From Phoronis australis (taxonomy: Eukaryota > Phoronida > Phoronidae), in NCBI GenBank assembly GCA_002633005.1, contig NMRA01000315.1:102452-166451 (forward strand): DNA of 64,000 bases, in the 5' to 3' direction. The notes under the pieces were generated by a model. It was not told the DNA's origin. It worked only from the letters and a program-made list of their open reading frames with translations, and did not search any database. Below, piece by piece: positions 60,378 to 64,000 of this stretch. Both the position numbers and the translations under genes were made by a program. Numbering within the stretch: position 1 is the first letter of the stretch; each line of letters begins with the position of its first letter.

Positions 60378-60450
60378 TACACACAAACACACACACACAT
60401 ACACGCACGCACGCAAGCACGCACGCACGCACGCACGCACGCACACACTC
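60378..60450. repeat. ACAC/ACGC microsatellite
   Basis: ACACACAC passes into a run of ACGC units. Cysteine/alanine/arginine-rich open frames across it on both strands are artefacts of the repeat. Confidence 0.95.
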
Positions 60451-60464
60451 CCAGCTATATAGAA

Positions 60465-61050
60465 AAACACCTTATTTTCATTCTCACGGAATTTCAGATA
60501 CGAAATATATACCATGTATCGAAAAAAAATTCGCAGAAACATCTTCAACGGCGTAAAAAATGATTACTATTTATCGGAGGTCAAAGGTTACAGAGCTGTC
60601 ACTCAAATTGATTCTCCTGCCAGGCACAGATCACTTCCGGATGTATCATCAGTTCTTTCATTCAACCAGTTGACACATTGAATCAACGAGGTGTACGTAG
60701 TAACATGCCGCGGAAAATAAAGTTTTTATCCTGAGTCATGAACCGAGTCCAAGTCGCTGCAGCGCCTTCCTGACTTAGTGTTCACGAACGCAGCAAGTTG
60801 TAAAAAGACATAAATCATCACCGAAATTCATTACTTGATCGGTAATTTGAAATTTTGCTGTTTAGATGTCATGCCCATTGCTTGCTCACCACCGATTCAA
60901 GTTCTGTTGTCCATTTCGTACTTGGTACCATATCAGTCTCCTCGGCGCGTGGTGTAGGCGTATCATATTGAACTGTTGGCGTACACTTACAACTGAACCC
61001 GTGTTGACCTAGTTTGAGTCGAGGCACATTCACAAAATTTAAACGTTTTA
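60465..61050. repeat. Partner repeat copy upstream of the EF-hand exons
   Basis: Partner of 57770-58345. The flanks are in direct orientation, while the centre (about 60725-60920, with TTGATCGGTAATTTGAAATT and CCGAGTCCAAGTCG) is inverted with respect to the other copy. Confidence 0.7.
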
Positions 61051-64000
61051 GCGCTAATTCAGTACGAGTAAATGTTCAAATGGCGAACGTGGTTAAGACA
61101 TTGTATAGTTTACATTGACCGAAAACAACTTTTCATTGAATATGTAAGCGATACCGTCAAATTTTGGGGACTCGCAATGTTTTCCGATATTTCTCAGTTT
61201 CGACAAAAATCGTCTGAATTTGAATTTAGGATCACGAGTTCTCGAAAACAGCTCCGCGAATTTCATTGAAACTTACCGATGTTAATATTTATTAAACTTT
61301 CACAAAATTCCTGTTAAGATTTTGCTTTTAAACGCTTGTTTTTTTTTGCAAATCGCAATACGTTTTCTTTCAGAAAATATATACTTCTACTTGTTGACAT
61401 ACCCAGTTTTTTGATTTACGAACTAAAATGAAGGTCTCTTAATCAGTTTTAAAATAACCTTAACCCCGCTCGTAATTTACGTTTATTAATGTTTTAAGTT
61501 TAAAGTTTACTAGCATATGATCGTTTGCTATACTGCATCATAGTGTTTTGTTGTTATGTAACTTGTAACGATTGAGTTGTGGTGGTTTAATCGAATGTGG
61601 TTCCCAGCGCCATGTACTTGTCGAGCGTAACATTGCGTAACGAATTGAACAATTTTTGGCATGATACCTTACAGACGTCATTATTGTTTTGTGGATAGCC
61701 GTCTGTTTTAGAAGAAATAAACTTTGTTTGATATTCTGGCCTATTACCGACGATAAGTCTTCCAATATCGCTCCACCCTCTACTTGCAAATTTCGGTCGG
61801 TGTTTATCCTTAGCTATGCATTCTGGATATAACTTGTATGCGTAATCCTACATTTCAAGCAATCTCTAATATTTGTGAGAAAAAATGTTTATTCAATTTC
61901 TGCACTCTGTGTCTTCAAGTTCACGGAGTTTCTGTTTTAAACTACTTTGATTGGGTACAAAAATAGAAGCATAGATGCAATGTAAAAACGTGACGATAAG
62001 ATAGATTCCCCAAGGCACTATGGCCATCAGAGAAATGTTCAGAAACTTATTGTAAAACAGCCGTTACCCGAGCTTTCGCTAGTATACATGTATGAGAAAT
62101 GCCTAGGGTAAATAGTTACATCTTCAAGTGAACGTCAGTGTCCATCGCACGAGAAAGGAATACTTCTTAACGAGACTGTGTTATTTTAAAGCTTCAATCA
62201 GAATTTCTGTCACTGTTAGATTTAGCCAGGGTGTGCGGCTGCGGTAATCTTTCCAAGGCAGTACAAATTTCTTTCCAGCATTTCAAAATACTGAATTGTT
62301 CACAAATTAGACAAAAGTCACATCGTGTTGTAGAAAGGCAGTTAGCTGTATCGCCACCATACCGCTACACTGTAGCTGGACGTGTGTTGAGCTCCGTTAG
62401 ACACCGAAATTTCACAAAACCCGGGTAGTTCAGCTCGTCACCTCGTCGTGAAACTTATATGTATATCGATATATAGAGCTCAATAACGACCGGTGAGGGT
62501 GCTTGCAGAACATGGGAATCAGCCGATACTCACATTCCCCGTTGCAGTCTTTTAAGTGAAAAACATGTTCTAATAAACCTCATTTTTGCGAAATTTTCCG
62601 CCTTTTGTAACTAAGAAAAGTCTGTGGTCGTTTTAAAATTTTGCGATCTTTCGGGAGATGATAACAGCTTCGCAGCAGCAAGATTTGTTCTGAAATTGGG
62701 TTTGCTGGTATTAAAACATTACACACTTGTAAGGAAATGAAACCAGTTCCGATAATTTTTTATGAGCTGTACGCATCCTCGTGGAAGTGAAGAAAAGTTG
62801 ATTGAAGAATCCGGAGAAATTGGCCAATATGGATGACGCATGGCGCCAAAAGCCAACCCAAAAAGCCATCGCAATTTTAGCAGCAGATTAACGGTAGAAC
62901 GCCGGTAAATAATTGAAATTACTCAAGGAAGAGTGTATTTTTAATGACATTTAATTAATTTTGGCGACCACAGCCCCAATGAATTATATAGTGTATGCGA
63001 CAGAAGCCGGAGGGACTGACGTCAACAAGGCAAGTACGAAGCTGGACACCCTCCCTCCGCGTCTGCAAAACAACGGACCGCGAGAAAAAACAGAACTCCT
63101 CGAATCTAAATAGGGGGTCAGTGCACTACCTGGGACCAAGGCAATGTCGAAACGGGCGCAACGAAGGATTGTGGAGAAGCGGGAGAGACGGAGTTTGCTG
63201 CGCGAACTATGCATTTTATATAATAGATAAGAAAGCTAAGACGTTGCTTCGGACGAGCAAATACTCCTGTGAAGATTGTTGGTGTTTTCAATCGTGGCAA
63301 ACTGTTTGATAGTGTCTTCCACGAATTTTCAAAGAACTTACAAGTGGCCAAAGCAATACTTACGTATACGATGCAGCTCGTGTTTCATGAACAACTGAGA
63401 CGACGGCGAGAACCAATAAGCACGTCAAGGATGAAACCATTTTGGAGACACTTTCTGAAAAATGAGCACACTTGTCTAATTTATATTTTGTCAATGAATC
63501 TATGAATAAATATACGCTAATATAGTTTGCTTGATGTTAATTTGTACGGTGCACTGTGTACTCCGGCATTCTATACCAAAATGTCGGTTCCTAGTCATTT
63601 TATCTCCCTACCTATAAACCAACTAGTCGATGGTTTTGAAATAGTTCGCAACGACATCATGATACATTTAAGTTAGGAATGGAGACAAGTTAGTTGGATT
63701 CTCGAAATTTTAAGATAATAAAAACACGCACGGTGTCATTTTCTCACAATTTCGAGGTTCATTCAGATATAGTCCATATACATGTAGTGAGCATAATGTT
63801 TTGTTATGTAGGTGAATTTTAAGGGGAAAGGTATTAGAATAACACCTAACGATGTTGATACACTTAGGAGCATTTTACGTGGGGACGTCATTAAAGTGGT
63901 GTATTACATTTTGTGAGACTGAACATCCTCATGGCGCCGCACCGCGGTGCAATTGTCTGTGTTGAAACTGCGTGTGTTTGATAACCTTAGTGACACTGGA
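61051..64000. other. No recognisable gene
   Basis: Short frames only (61072-61269, 62995-63309, 63269-63505 and others), with no domain. Nothing could be supported up to the window end. Confidence 0.45.

Noticed and set aside
60250-60556. Cys/Ala/Arg-rich frames across the ACGC repeat
   Set aside because: Translation of a microsatellite.
1-64000. CRISPR arrays, bacterial operons, riboswitches
   Set aside because: The sequence is eukaryotic; no regularly spaced repeats of that kind occur.

Overview
The window reads as a stretch of a marine invertebrate (metazoan) nuclear genome. It is AT-leaning and gene-poor, its genes are split by GT-AG introns, and it is full of decayed transposons. It carries two class A GPCR genes typical of bilaterians. 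One looks like an octopamine/alpha-adrenergic-type amine receptor; the other belongs to a divergent intronless-looking invertebrate type. A lophotrochozoan, hemichordate or cephalochordate source would fit, but I cannot choose between them from the sequence. There is one 511-base assembly gap (32103-32613) and single undetermined bases near 14228 and 57912.

Layout. 1-8.7 kb: no convincing gene, but a minus-strand relic of a mobile family-B DNA polymerase (2290-3570) and a decayed LINE end (6635-7250). 8.75-12.85 kb: an intronless, frameshifted ubiquitin-specific protease copy, then a decayed Ty3/Gypsy element (LTR-like region, gag, zinc knuckle, protease, integrase N-terminal part), then a terminal exon with C2H2 fingers. 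13-21 kb: non-coding sequence with a hAT-like non-autonomous element, tRNA-like SINE heads and a nested hairpin. 21.1-22.7 kb: the complete aminergic receptor exon (520 aa). 24.1-25 kb: a second hAT-like element abutting a LINE zf-RVT relic.

27.4-34.3 kb: a three-exon gene (gene A, 328 aa, no recognised family). Its splice phases all agree. Its first intron holds a 1.54-kb foldback element with a THAP-type zinc finger in each arm. Its second intron holds a second element with the same ends plus a duplicated segment around the gap. 34.7-37.2 kb: a degenerate minisatellite and short tandem repeats. 38.2-43.3 kb: a five-coding-exon gene (gene B, 822 aa, no recognised family) with possible alternative first exons that would read one exon in another frame. 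45.3-46.3 kb: the second GPCR, minus strand. 51.4-52.4 kb: a minus-strand LINE reverse-transcriptase relic. 58.4-60.35 kb: the 3' exons of an EF-hand calcium-binding gene, minus strand, flanked by related repeat copies whose middle part is inverted. The rest is intergenic or intronic sequence with microsatellites and small foldback elements.

The genes do not form a pathway. The two receptors would act at the plasma membrane, and the EF-hand protein would bind calcium. The most informative signals are in the mobile DNA: a foldback TTAA-targeting family with THAP-coding arms, and a filled/empty insertion-site pair of that family held side by side in the assembly.
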